Source: Crotalaria pallida (taxonomy: Eukaryota; Streptophyta; Magnoliopsida; Fabales; Fabaceae). From it: DNA of 64,000 bases. Under the pieces are notes generated by a model that was not told where the DNA came from, ran no database searches, and saw nothing but the letters and a program-made list of their open reading frames with translations. Below, one piece after another: positions 1-11,922 of the stretch. The position numbers were made by a program, and so were the translations under genes. The first letter of the stretch is position 1. Each line of letters begins with the position of its first letter. Location of the stretch: positions 150,552,001 through 150,616,000 of the forward strand of contig CM075651.1 of the NCBI GenBank assembly GCA_037953625.1, read 5' to 3'.

Positions 1-190
1 TAAGCAAAATGCATTAAGGAACACTAGGGGTGCACAACCCAAATACAAGATAACTAAGAACCGCTTATTGCATGGTTCTTAGAGGCATCCATGATAAAAG
101 AAATTGGAGAAATACACCACTGTCCAAAGCTAAGACTATGACAATTTGTATGTGCCGATAACCACCTCCAAGTCCTAACCTATATTAAGT

Positions 191-657
191 CTAAAGTTTG
201 AGTATAATCTGCTGGGTCCCTGTGAAGATAATATTGTTCCTCAATAACCATATTAACCACACAATTGCTAACCATCTCATCCTCCAAAATTTGGCACATT
301 TCTTATGCTTGAGAATGGATGTATGACTCATGAAATGGTCAATACCATTATTGTGGAGCACAACTTTCACCCCCAACCATTTGTAACACCCCACCCATAT
401 GTTATAACTAAAAGAGCAATTAAACAACAAATGATTTTCAGACTCATGATGAGAGAAGCACAAAGGACAAGATATACTAGCATTGGCGGAATTATTGTCC
501 ATTTATGTAGAGCCGCCCTTATTGGTATCTTTCCTTTGAGGACCTTCCAACCGGATGCAGAGACCTTGCTTGGTATGCACCTATTCCAAACCTTGTTGCA
601 CCAAGCCTCTTCGTGAGAACCTTCATCATCCTGATGCATTAAATAAGCCGATTTCAC
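191..657 (-). pseudogene. LINE ORF2 C-terminal zf-RVT-like region
   Basis: Two overlapping minus-strand frames (657-367 and 502-191) carry the zinc-binding reverse-transcriptase-associated region: WNRCIPSKVSASGWKVL, then CPLCFSHHESENHLLFNC. This Cys-Cys-His-Cys arrangement is typical of the C-terminal end of plant L1 ORF2. A frameshift lies between the two parts. The region from 660 to 1100 joins it to the RT domain and is also degraded. Confidence 0.75.
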
Positions 658-1101
658 CGTGAAACAACCATTAGTTTCATATTTCCAAATCCATTAGTTT
701 TCACTATTCGGGTTAGGGAGGACTGTCATGATAGTGTCCTTGAGAGCTGTTTGAAGTTGTGTCTCCCAAACAAAGAGACTTATTCTCCAACCAAAATTCT
801 AAGTACAAGTGTTGCTACACCAAAACAACATTTCAGCAATAGATTTGTTTTTTGTAGTTGAAACAGAAAAAAGCCTAGGAAAGACCTCCCTGAGAGGTTT
901 GTCCCCAGCCCATATATCATGCCAGAACATAGTACTTGACTCATTCCTTATTTTCTTCCTAACAGCCTCAACAAACCAATCAGTACTTCCACTCCCCAGT
1001 CCATCACTCGCTTCTACATCTAACCACCATCTAGATTTCCTTACTCTATTCCTACCCACACCGAGTGACGACATAAAGGGGTTGTACTCACCATACTTGG
1101 C

Positions 1102-2742
1102 CTAGATAACTCTCACCCACCAAGCATCCCTCTCCCTAACAAGCCTCCAACGCCATTTACCTATCAAAGCTAAATTAAACAACCTAAGGTCTCTAATACC
1201 CAACCCCCCTTTTGCCTTTGGTCTACACACCTCGCTCCACCTAACCCAAGCCACCCCTCTCCTATCCACCCCATTACCCCAAAGGAACTTTCTTTGCATT
1301 TTCATAAGAGTGTTTATAATGCACACAGGTGCTTTGTAGAGAGAGAACAAGTAGACAGGGATACTAGACAAAACCGAGTTTAGAAGGACGATTTTACCAC
1401 CAAAGGATAAGTGCTTGCTCTTCCACTTCGATAGTCTTTTTGTAAAAATCTCCACCACTGTACTCCAAGTCGCTGCTTTCCTAGGATCTACTCCCACATG
1501 GATGCCAAGGTACGAGAAAGGAAGAGACCTCGCAACACAACAAAGGAACCTAGCAGCCGCCGATAACCGAAACCCATCCACTTGTACACCATAGAGTGTG
1601 CTCTTGTTGAAGTTAACCTTAAGGCCCGACGTCAACTCGAAACTGCGAAGGATACTCTTTACGGTCCATATATTCTGCTCACAAGGTTTGAAGATGATAA
1701 CTGTGTCGTCTGCATACTAAAGGTGTGACACTTCCAATTCACCATTGAAAGTAAAACCAGACAACATCCTTAAGTTCACTGCTGATCTCATCAAGCCATT
1801 GAAGCCTTCCGCGACCATGAGGAAAAGGAACGGAGCCATCGGGTCCCCTTGGCGAATCCCTTTAGAGATAGGGAATTCGTTGGAGGGAATTCCATTAACA
1901 AGAAACAAGATCATTGTTAAGGACAAACGCACCTCAATCCACCTTCTCCATGTACTACTAAACCTGAATCGTTGCATCATGTAATCCAAAAATCCCCAGT
2001 TAACAGTTTCATACGCCTTTTCAAAATCCACCTTGAGCAACAAACAACCTTCTCTATTCGTGACAGCACTGTGCAGGACCTCATTAATAACAGCCACGAC
2101 ATCCAAAATGTTTCTGTCCTTGAGGAATGCAGATTGGCAATCCGAAATCAAAGACGGGAGAACCTTCTAAAGTATTGCAGCAAGCACCTTTGAAATAACT
2201 TTGTAGAGGGCACCCACTAGAGAAATCGGTCTGTAATCCTTTAAAGCTTGCGGGCAGCTGACTTTAGGGATGAGACAAATGAAACAGGAATTTAATCTTC
2301 TTGGAAGCTTTCCATTTGAGTGAAATTCAGTGACAAACAAACACAAATCATTCTTCAAGCAATCCCAAAACTTCTTCAAGAAACCAAAATTGAATCCATC
2401 CGGACCTGGACATTTGTCACTGGCACAGCTCCACACCGCCTCCTTGATTTCATTTTCAAGCATGGGTGCGTCAAGGAAAGACACCTATGTGCTTGATAGT
2501 TGCTTGAATTGAATGTCATCTAAAGTCGGTCTGTTAGGTTGTTGTTCCTTGAATAGGTGCTCGTAGAAGCCTGTTATTTCCTTCCTTATTTCCTTCCTTA
2601 TTTCCTCCTCATCCTCAATCAAAGAGCCATTGACCTTGAGACACAAAATCCGATTCCTTAGCTTTCTCGCGTTGATACAAATGTGTAAGAATCTAGTGTT
2701 TGCATCTCCATCCCTTAACCATCGAACTCTTGATTTCTGCAC
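1102..2742 (-). pseudogene. LINE ORF2 reverse transcriptase domain
   Basis: Minus-strand segments 2742-2485, 2484-2167, 2151-1717 and 1635-1102 join into a non-LTR reverse transcriptase. Visible motifs are KCPGPDGFNFGFLKKFW, KDYRPISLVGALYKVISKVL, SDCQSAFLKDRNILD, GIRQGDPMAPFLF, then the catalytic YADD at 1716-1705 and SYLGIHVG. A TAG stop sits directly before YADD (1719-1717), where homologues usually have Gln, which fits CAG to TAG. Other stops and small frameshifts lie near 2160 and 1640. The catalytic residues themselves are present. Confidence 0.9.
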
Positions 2743-2838
2743 CAGTAAGTCTTGCTTGTAACTTGAGTACTTCCAAAATTCAGCAACTAGAGCCTTCCGC
2801 TCCTTAACCTGCTCATGAGAGAGATTAAAATTCTCTCC

Positions 2839-3715
2839 CTAAACATCCAACACTTGAATTGCAGCAGTGGTCTTCGATAGCCTTTCATCAATAATGCCAA
2901 AGACCTCCCTATTCCAATCTCTCAAAGCACCCTTGAGAAGTTTCATCTTTTCTTTAATCACATAAGCTGCCCACCTTTGAACAGATAAATTTTCCCACAC
3001 ACCAGTCACAAACGATTCGAACTGAGGGTGATGTAGCCAGCAATTGTTGACTCGAAAGGGTTTAGGACCAATGGCGCAAGTTTTGTATTTGACTAGAATC
3101 GGGCAATGATCCGACACATTTCTGTCTAGCGCCCACAAAGAAGTTGCAGGCCACTTGGTTACCCACTCCGGCGACACCAAAGCCCTACTAATTCTACTCA
3201 TTGTCGATCCGTCGGTCTTGTACCAAGTGAACTTCCTTCCCACTAGAGGTAGATCGATTACCTCCATCTCCTCCACCCACTCAGAGAACAACAGAGCCTC
3301 TCTAGCATGATCCCGAGAACCTATACCCTTCCTTTCTGAAATATCCCTGATTGCATTAAAGTCCCCAAGGAAGATCCACATACCACCCCCGACCTGCTGC
3401 TTGATGGAGCACAAATTATACCAAAGATGCATCTTATCAACTAGGCCACAAGGAGAATAAACATTTACAACATTGCAAGTACAACTTCCAACGATCCAAG
3501 TTCCTTGAGTAATTAGGAAACCAGAACCTGAAACCGAATTTAATTTTGAGAAATTAGCCCTCCTCCATATGCTAATCACCTCCCCCCTCGAACCTCCATT
3601 TTAGTTTCCTGAACAGCTAAAACATCAACTCTGAACCTCCTAACAACATCTACAACTGCCTTCTTTTTCACCCTTCCCACTAACCCTCGAATATTGTAAG
3701 ACAAACAAATCATTG
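2839..3715 (-). pseudogene. LINE ORF2 endonuclease domain (EEP/APE-like)
   Basis: The domain starts at about 3715 (minus) with MICLSYNIRGL and AVQETKM, the usual first motifs of plant L1 endonucleases. A one-base frameshift near 3583 separates that start from the rest (3579-2839), which carries GDFNAIRD and SDHCPILV, the catalytic Asp/Asn and Asp-His motifs. In the family this domain nicks target DNA to prime reverse transcription. A stop at 2836-2838 separates it from the RT part, although the reading frame and homology continue beyond it. Confidence 0.85.
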
Positions 3716-4126
3716 AAAACCATTATGCTCACCTCTTCCAACTGACACATCTTCTCTAGCCGCAAAAATATTGTTGTCTCTTACCTCCATATCTTCAATG
3801 AGCTTCACCATCACCTGTTCCCGTCCATCAAAGTTCACTCCCAGTTTCTTTGCGGTTGACCACAACCTCTCCGGGATGGATTCGTCGTCACCATAATGAA
3901 TTCTGCAGCAACTTCTAATGTTTGAGTCGTCAATTGAGTTGTTCATGGCCTTCTCTGGGATCTTTTCTTGACCTATTCTGCCTTGAATGAGCTTTCGTTG
4001 AGTAGTCATCTTCTTCCTCTGCCCCATTCTCTCTGTCCAACTACCTTGTTTCTTGTTTCGTTTCTTCAAAGGCGTACACATCAAAGGGGGCATTGAACAC
4101 TCGCCAGCTCCACTCGGTTTTTGATG

Positions 4127-5987
4127 CTATAGCGTGTTAGGATGATGCCTAGTGTGTGACAGAGAAGGCAAAGAAGAGTTGTTCGATATGCTATCTGCTT
4201 CCTTAAGCACCCTGCCTTGCTTCCCTCTTGTCATTCTTTTCTTCATTTGGGCCAGGTTTTTACATCCCCAACCAATCTTTTTCTCTAGAATTACACCCTT
4301 TCCCAATTTTTGTCCCTTAGTGAATTTTTTAAAAGGACCAATTATTTTATTACTACTGTAACTAAGAAAAGAAGTGTGTATTTTGGGCCCAGCCTTCCCA
4401 TAATCAGTGCTTGACTCCACTCCATCCTCATGAACATTGTTTGTTGGCCCAACACCTTCCAACGACCCACTTGATTTCCACGCTGAAGTATGGGTACATG
4501 GATTTGAAGAAGACCCTTCACGTTCCTGTCTTGGTTCATTTGAACTTGCCACGCATCCAATCCCTAGACCCGAATTGTCTGCCATCAATGTCTGTTTGTC
4601 TTTCTTATTCGATGCAACCTCTGCAACTACCCCTTTGGACCTGATATTGGGATCAGCTTTCTCCATAGATGTCGCACCAGAGCAGGCTGTATTTTTTCTC
4701 TCTGCCATGGATAAAAGGTTTGTCTGCTGGATAACCATTAGCCTATTGACAATGTTAGAAAAGGGGGCGGTGCCAGGCTCGATGTGCAGGCTCTCCGGGA
4801 CCCACTCCCCAACAACGACATCTTCCCACGATTTCTTGGAATCGTTGCCGTCGTCACCCCCGTTCCACCGATGATTGGAATTATCACTCTCTCGGTCATC
4901 GTCATCGGTATCAGAGAATACCTCTTCCTTCAAAGAAACCTCTTTTTCGTTCCACGGTTCACCTCCTCCTGTAACCTCCATGAAGCTAACATCATACTCC
5001 ATGTTTCCTGCTTTCACCTTGATAACCTTGTCTATCCTAGTGAGAGACAATGTGGAAATCAAACCACAAGCAAAATCTAGCCTTTTCCTACTCACAGTGG
5101 TTGGATCAAGTTTGATGAGAGAACCAACTACATTGAACAATTGAGTGAGACAATTATCATTCCACAGATGAAGGGGTACACCATAGAAAACTACCCAAGT
5201 CAGTCTTTCCTTCATCTTGACCTTAGGAGTCCACCTTTCAATCTTACTGAACCAGGCATCTATCCATGCCTTTTCTTTATCAATTAATTCTGGTATATCA
5301 TTGACAACTTCTCCTTTTAGAAGAACGAAGTCCCCCCGATTGGAATGCATTTGATTGAGAAAAACCCTTCCTTGAACAAGGTTTCCTGGAAACACATGGC
5401 ATCCTCCTTGTTAATAAGGCTACCCACATAAAATTTCTTTGCTCCCCGCATGTCAACTTCTTGAACCTTAACTGAACAACATCACTAAAGTTCTTTGTTC
5501 CCGTGTTTGAGTCTCTGTCCCTGTTAAGAAGAGGTTTCTGCAAAGCTCCCTGAAGGTTGTTTCTCTGCAAAGGACGAGTTTGCTGTTCTGGGTTGTTTGG
5601 CCCCTCTCTCACATGGTTCAACCTGGGTCCTTGATGATCCCTGTCAAATCTTGGTTTGTTGATGAACACCTTGTAGGTTCCGATTCAGAAATCTTTGAGT
5701 TTGTCTTCGAGCCTAGCTAGATTGCATTGATCTGAGAACCTTACAAACCCAAATCTCTTGCCAAGTCTGTCCAACTTTGTTGGAACAAACACCTCACCCA
5801 CCTTTCCAACTGCAGAAAAGCATTTCCACAGGTCAACGATGTTGTACTCATCCGGAAAGTTAGTGAAGAAGGTGATGGCGTTCTGCTGTCTAGCTTGTAG
5901 GGCTCGTCGTGGATAGAGCTGATCCCCAGAGGGTAGTCGACCAGCAACTCTGTCTCTACCTATTATCCCTTCTCTCTCTGGCTCTCT

Positions 5988-6021
<34 letters not shown>

Positions 6022-6104
6022 TCTCTGCTACCGTTGTTCCAAAAAATTAATATATATCTAAAATATATACCTAAGCCAACTATACCTTGCTCACATTTAT
6101 ACAA
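4127..6104 (-). pseudogene. LINE ORF1 (RRM plus DUF4283-like), frameshifted
   Basis: The reading runs through three frame segments on the minus strand: 6104-5685, 5669-5298 and 5395-4127. The first segment contains an RRM-like core (FFTNFPDEYN near its middle, then RFGFVRFSD). The third begins with a DUF4283-like region (WTPKVKMKERLTWVVFYGVPLHLW, shown here only as WVVFYGVPLHLW) followed by an acidic, Ser/Asn-rich tail. In intact plant L1 elements these form one nucleic-acid-binding ORF1 protein that coats the element RNA. At least two frame changes, near 5680 and 5395-5300, show decay. Confidence 0.75.
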
Positions 6105-6667
6105 TTATACATGATACATTTATTTTAACTTGGTATACGATGGAGTACATGATAGGAGGCTTTATTAGTCTCTAAATGTATGACCTAAAATTTGAAACAA
6201 ATTACTTTTAATTTTAGAAGCAAGGCCGTTCCTTGCCGAGAGGATGGGCAACTAAAATTTTTAAGGGTAAATACTTATATTTAACATTTCTCTCACTTAT
6301 AAAAAAAAAATATATATTAATTACTCAATTTTTAATTTGTGTTAGTATAATATCTCAATTTATCTTTTACATTTGTTCATTTGACTTATAAAAAGGTAAA
6401 TCAACTATATATATTTTTTTTTACGGCCACACATTTAACAAGATCCCAATTTTAAGTTAACTTTGTTTTATGACTAATTTTATTATTGATTGTTGTCAAA
6501 ATTTTGATTTTTTTTTAATTTTTTGAATAATTCTTTTTTATTCATCAGAGGCCTCAATTGTTTTTTTTCCCCTGTAGGACTCAAAATATGTATGTATGGA
6601 CCGGGCCAGCTTAGCTTCCCCACCCCATAAGTTATTTTTATTTTATTTTATTTTTTGTGTTTTTCAG
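6105..6667. other. AT-rich spacer between LINE and the exon at 6668
   Basis: Low-complexity A/T-rich sequence with T-runs. It holds no coding signal and ends in a polypyrimidine tract and TTTTTCAG just before 6668, a plausible splice acceptor. Confidence 0.5.
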
Positions 6668-9600
6668 CTGCGATTGAAAGGAACAAAGCGGAAGTGGAAA
6701 GGCTGAGGAAATTAGAAGGAGGAGGATTGCTTAACTTGGGTGCTTCTGTGCAGCCATTCAACTTTAACCATTCAAACTTCGGATTTGGACAGTTTGCTCT
6801 TCCCAATAATTACTTTGGAAGTCAAGGTTAGAAGTTTTCATCTAAATATATACTATGCAGAGATGTTTTTTGGTTAAAGTTAAACTGTTCGCTGCCACCA
6901 CTTCCTAAAGCTCTAAGAGCATACATATATAATAGAATCTTCAGATTTTTTATAAGACTGGTCTTCAAAATTTTATGCTTAAATATTTGAATTAATATTG
7001 CTAATTACAGTATCAAATAAAGGTTATGTTTTCAATTATATATGGACATGCAACATGCTAAGCTACTTTTAGAAACTAAATGTTACAAGTGCTAGATAGT
7101 GCATTAGTTTTCATAAAGTCATAAAGTTAGAAAGTGTTCGCTACTAGAGTAGTAATGAATATTCCATCCATTTTTATTTATGTTACATTACACAAAAAAT
7201 ATATTTTAAAAAAAATAATGATTGGGCTAATTTCTAATTATATTATTGTAATTTTTCCTTCCCCCCCCCCCCCCCCTCTATATAATTATTAATTTTTTCT
7301 ATTATTACTTGTGTAAATTAAGATAGTACATTACTTTTAAAATAGATAAACAAATAAGAACAACAAATTTTTCGGGATAGAAAAATAGAAAGGGGGGGAG
7401 TAGTAAATAACCACTTTTCATTTTCTAATTATTTATTTCTAATATATTCTTCTCCAATTAAAAATATCTTAAAAGTACTTCTTGAATTTAGAAATTGCCC
7501 GTAATATATCATCGAAAGTCATCAATTTTGAAGGGTTAAGTAAACGGTATATAATTTCCACTAGTCTTCTCATATAGTCAGATTTCAATTTGTAGTGTTT
7601 TTAAATATGAAAATGTCCTTGATCTTTCATGACCCTTAGACATATGCTTAATGGCCTTGGGATCAGCGAAGAATCAAGAAATTAATGTAGGACGTGTATG
7701 GAAATATCTGAATATCCAGTAGGGATATCCAGGGTGTCCCTTGTCAACAGAGTGTGTGTATAGTGTCAACTTAGGGATGAGAGAACTTACCTGACCCCTA
7801 GGCAGTATTATGCCTTTTATAAGGGTGTATGAATATGGGCCTGGATTGGAGGCCCTTTAGGGCGGGTTTCTATGCTGACGTCAAGCTCTGTGAAAATATC
7901 TGATATCTTTCTAGAACCTGGACAACTCAGCATGTACCTTTCTCATGTCCAGGTCGCATGCGAGATGCTGGATGGGTGACACGTGGCCTGTCTGATGGGC
8001 CGAGGTCCGAGTGATCCATTCCTATCTCGGTGATCGATCAAGGGTCCTTCCTCGAGGAAGGCTCGAGGTGCATGGTCGGTTGACGACCGTGTGGGTGAGT
8101 GTCGACTCGTTGTGGTCGGTTTGCTAATTAGGCAAAGGTGCCTTTGACCGTTTTGGAGGTCGTCATCTGTACCCTTGCCCTAAGCCTTTGTTCGGCCAGG
8201 GGATACTCAGGTTGGCTAACCCTACAAGCCCCCCAAGCTCGTATAGGCTTGACGAGCCTATGTCGAGCTTTAGGTCTGTATTTGACATTTTAGTCCCTGA
8301 ACTTAGTTGCTTTTTTGGAATTGGTCCTTAATTTTTTTTCGATGCTTTAGGTCCCTGAACTTTGTTTAATTTTTGGAAATGGTCCTTATGTCACTTAAAT
8401 GAAGATATAGCTGACGACATGCCACCTCACTTTCAATATTGACGATTGACTTGTTATGTAGAGCCACGAGACACGACATGATTTTTTTTAAAAAAATAAT
8501 TTCTTTTAAAATTTATTAAAAGATTCGATTTTCTTTAAAAAAAATACAATTTCTAATTATTTTTAATAAATTTGATTTTTTTAAAAAAAAAATCACGTGG
8601 CATCATCTGGCACGTTACTTATCGATGTGGCGAAGGTGACGTGGCATATCCTCAGTTATATCATCACTTAAGTGATAATGAAAGGGTCATTTCCAAAATT
8701 TGAGCAAAGTTCAGGAACTCAAAGCATCGAAAAAAAAAGTTTAAGGACCAATTCCAAAAGAGCACCTAAGTTCGGGGACTAAAAAGTTAAATAAGCCCAA
8801 TACGAATATGACGAGCATGATCTCCAGAGGTCAAAGTAGAAAAGACTTGTGATAATGATGTCATATGGTTGCAACATGTAGAATCAAAATACCAAGCAGG
8901 GTTACCAGGTGTGGCCGCTAAAGTGGTAGGAGTGTGACCTGTAAGAGAGAGAACTTGCTTAAGAAGGAATGCAAGATCAACATTGGAAGCAGGTGATTGA
9001 GTAGTAGGTGAGTGTTCTTCAATGGAAGTTGCAGCATGAAAAACTTGAGAAGGTGCTGCACAAGGAGAACAAGTAGGACACTAGTCAATTAAGTGTAGTT
9101 CAAGTTTGCAATACCGACATACTTTATAAGAACAATGACTAACAATATATCCCTTGTGTTGGCAAAGATGATAAAACAACAATTGGACACCTCAAAATAG
9201 GCATGTCTTGTATGGCGACAAGTGTCACAATAGCTTCCTTTCGAATTAGAAATAACATATGCCATAATAATAAGAAAAATAGATTATAAGGACAATTTTA
9301 GAAGAAAATAACTTGATAAATGGAAAGAGGAGGAAGAAAGAAAGATTTTGTTTTTTTTTTGTTTTCTTTACCTGGGTGACATCATGTTGACGTAAGTAGA
9401 AGTCAAACTAATCAAAAAACAGAATCCCGTGCAACGAGTGAGCAAGCTGGTCAACTCTGCTGCAGTCAACGGAGTCCCGTGTAGCGAGCGGCTGAGGTAC
9501 TATATTGGAGCCAAACCAGCACAGCAGCGCTTGGGGAAGGTCGCCAGGACAGGGCCAGCGTGTGGAGCCACCTGTGGTCTCGGCATTATCGGCCTCGTGG

Positions 9601-10204
9601 TCGGAATTCGACGACAAGGGCGATGGTGGAGGTGGCTTGTCCGAAAAGACGGTACGACGGAGATCTGGAAAGAAGCAGTGGCGTGATGGTGGTAAAACAA
9701 GGGTCACCGCGTGGCGGATGTGGTGGCGGTTTTTGACGACGGTGTTTCTAGGATGGGGACGTCGAAAACGGCGAACACAATGAAAGCGAAGGTGTGAATG
9801 ATGGAAAGCTACATGGTGGCAAATCGGAAACTAGCTCTTGATACCATATTAGGATTAAAGGAGAGATAAGAGAGAAAATGAATAGGATCTTTATTGAATG
9901 GAAAAACTATCTACTTTCTATTACAAGAGAAAAGGGTATATATATAATATGAGAAAATGCTATAATAACCCTATACAAATATGCTAAATACATATATTCT
10001 AACAACTTGTTCTCAACTAACTATCAATACTTTGGGTTTCAAGCAGGCCGAAATGGAGGGGAAGCATCACAAATCCAAGTTGGTACTACTGTCCAACAAT
10101 CACAAAACCAGAGCCAGCTGATGATGAGGATAACAAATTATGATAACAAAGTCAGAGCCACTCCCAATTTATATAACAAAGGGAAGTTCGATCCGGCTTC
10201 ATGA
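6668..10204 (+). CDS. Last two exons of an unrecognised gene (5' part not visible)
   Basis: Two exon-like blocks, 6668-6826 and 10047-10204, join in frame. The first is preceded by TTTTTCAG, enters with two bases of a split codon and ends at CAAG/GTTAGA. The second starts after TTTCAAGCAG and ends at TGA 10202-10204. The joined peptide begins with a charged stretch (AIERNKAEVERLRKLE), then an Asn/Phe-rich segment (NHSNFGFGQFALPNNYFG) and a Gln/Asn-rich tail. I do not recognise the family; a nuclear regulator with a coiled-coil end is one guess. The 3.2-kb intron is filled with transposon fragments, and the LINE at 1-6104 probably sits in the preceding intron. Earlier exons would lie left of the window. 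It could be a relic. Confidence 0.5.
7160..7406. repeat. Stowaway-like MITE, degenerate
   Basis: Starts with ATTCCATCC and ends with a G-run and GGGGGAGTA, matching the CTCCCTCCGTCCC-type ends of other elements here. A homopolymer of about 15 C lies at 7261-7275. The interior is A/T-rich and non-coding. Confidence 0.5.
7640..8271. repeat. GC-richer LTR-retrotransposon-like fragment, unidentified
   Basis: This block is clearly richer in G and C than its flanks and has no long open frame. It contains CTACAAGCCCCCCAAGCTC near 8222-8240, a phrase I associate with LTR regions of plant Ty3/gypsy-type elements, but no matching second LTR or primer-binding site is visible. It ends where the foldback element at 8272 begins. 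The assignment is tentative. Confidence 0.35.
8272..8800. repeat. Foldback MITE, family A (copy 1)
   Basis: The left arm (TTTTAGTCCCTGAACTTAG, GGAATTGGTCCTTA) is the inverse of the right arm (TAAGGACCAATTCC, CTAAGTTCGGGGACTAAAA), with about 120 bp of imperfect inverted repeat at each end and an A/T-rich centre. A second copy lies at 36057-36563. It has no coding capacity. It interrupts copia-like and LTR-like sequence. Confidence 0.75.
8806..10004 (-). mobile_element. Ty1/copia retrotransposon, 5' part only (truncated)
   Basis: On the minus strand it begins with an LTR (10004-9847) and a primer-binding site, followed by a leader of about 600 bp. A gag end then shows a zinc-knuckle-like CRYC...HLID-stop-CPTC, and the protease begins with NPAWYFDSTCCNHMTSL at about 8905-8855. 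Copia elements normally read WYFDSGAxNHMT here. Integrase, RT and the 3' LTR are missing because the element stops at about 8806, where a foldback MITE follows. An in-frame stop within gag shows it is dead. Confidence 0.75.
9847..10004 (-). repeat. Copia 5' LTR with adjacent tRNA-iMet-type primer-binding site
   Basis: The minus-strand LTR starts TGTTAGAATATATG at 10004 and is about 158 bp long. Directly after it (9846-9834) comes TGGTATCAAGAGC, matching the TGGTATCAGAGC-type site complementary to initiator Met tRNA that is used by most plant copia elements. A TATATATA box near 9945 may be the LTR promoter. Confidence 0.75.
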
Positions 10205-10738
10205 ATTTTAGCGACCAACATGGGAAGAATAATATCGGTTTAATTATATGCAGAACCGCTTGGTGATTCATGTTATATGTTTTTGGTTGGTTTTATGTTT
10301 TGTGTGTTTATCGTTTCTAGACTTCTTATGCATCCCGACTATAGATATTTAATGACTCATTTGCATACAATATCTATCATGGTATTTGAATTCAGCTCGA
10401 ACAGGAATGTCATCGATAAAGTGGGATATTTGTGGTTTATCACAGAGATAATTTTATGTTTGTGTTTCTGATGCAAAAGTTGACTTTATCATTTAGAATC
10501 TCGTTTTGATATTGTGAAATTCAACATTGGCATCGGGTTCTCTCTCTCTGTTTTTTTCATTTGCTTCCCTATGTACTATCTGAGTATATTCGGATTTGAC
10601 CCAAATCGTGTGCATAGTCATGGCATGTGAGTATCTTAACGTGTTCTTTGCATCTACAAGATATCGAATCTGAGATCTTGTTTAAACGAAACTGAGTCAT
10701 TTACCACTCGTCTCAAGTCATGTTAATATCATTTGATT
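10205..10738. other. 3' flank of the upstream gene; no feature seen
   Basis: A/T-rich sequence after the stop at 10204. It could be 3'UTR and intergenic DNA. No repeat ends, coding frame or RNA gene were recognised. Confidence 0.4.
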
Positions 10739-11922
10739 CTAGTATATGTCATGTGTAATTCAACAATTACTCCAAACCACCCACCATATAGGCTAAGATT
10801 GAACCTCAACAATCGAAATTAGCCAAAACTACAACAAAGAATTAGACCACTCTCCGTTGGGCCTGAGATTTAACCAACCTATCACCAAATTAAAGTTCAA
10901 GCCCTTGTTGAGGTAGGAGTCTAGCAGATTTTGGGTATGAGAATTATTTTGTCACCCCATTTTGACGTAGACAAAAAAAAAATTGATTGTGATCTTACTT
11001 ATAACCTTTTTTTTACAATTATTACCTTATTCATGGCTACAATTTTCTCTCTCAGGAGCGAGAGAAATTAATGTAATTGATGCAATTCTAAATCTACTTC
11101 ACGATCGGAAGTCGTAAACATAGTCAAGATCGAAGTAAAAATGGGATATGCTTGACAACTAGTATAATGGGCATTAGGGGTAAGGCACGAGCATGAGCAA
11201 GGGGTGCTACCGACCAATGCCCAACTTGAAAAGAGGTCATAAAACTTTAGTTTACTGCCTACACTTTTTTTTTTTTTAAAAATTCATATCTAATTTTGTT
11301 TCATAATTAATTTACGAGTAATCTACTATCTATATATCAAAAAACGCCTATTGTAGTATATGTCATGCGTAATTCAACAATTACACCAAACCACCCACCA
11401 TATAAACTAAGATTGAACCTCAACCATCGAAATTAGCCAAAACTGCAACAAAGAATTAGACCACTCCCTATTGGGCCTGAGATTTAACCAACCTATCACC
11501 AAATTAAAGTTCAAGCCCTTGTTAAGGTAGGAGTCGTCTAGTAGATTTTGGGTATGAGAATTATTTTTTCAGACGTAGACAAAAAAAATTGATTGTGATC
11601 TTACTTATAACCATTTTTTTTACTACTATGACCTTATTTATGGCTACCATTTTCTCCTCTAGAAGCGCGAGAAATCGATGTAATTGATTCAATTTTAAAT
11701 CTAATTCACGATCGGAAGTTGTAAACATAGTCAAGATCGAAGTAAAAATGGGATATGCTTGACAAGGGGTATGGCACGAGCATGGGGCAAGGGGTGCTAA
11801 CGACCAGTGTCCAACTTGAAAAGTTCTCAAAAAAAAACTTTAGTTTACTACCTACACTTTTTTTTTAAAAAAAAAAACAAAATCATGTCTAATTTTGTTT
11901 CATAATTAATTTAAGAGTAATT

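Larger units (their letters stand above)
1..6104 (-). mobile_element. L1-type non-LTR retrotransposon (LINE), near full length, decayed
   Basis: Read on the minus strand, the order is an RRM/DUF4283-type ORF1, AP-endonuclease, reverse transcriptase, then a zf-RVT-like domain, which is the standard plant L1 layout. The 3' terminus appears to sit at window position 1: the minus strand ends in a GTGC / TTTTGCTTA tail like that of a second LINE fragment at 18414-18577. The poly-A and target duplication would lie outside the window. A TC-rich tract (5980-6020) lies in the 5' leader. Several stops and frameshifts break both ORFs, so it is not autonomous. It lies antisense to, and upstream of, the exons at 6668 and 10047. 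The exact 5' boundary is uncertain. Confidence 0.9.

Noticed and set aside
4437..4874. Open frames on the plus strand opposite the LINE
   Set aside because: They are antisense shadows of LINE ORF1; no domain or codon pattern of their own.
9408..9783. Overlapping open frames on both strands in the GC-rich copia leader
   Set aside because: Open frames arise from the GC-rich composition; none shows a recognisable domain, and the position fits an untranslated or degenerate gag region.
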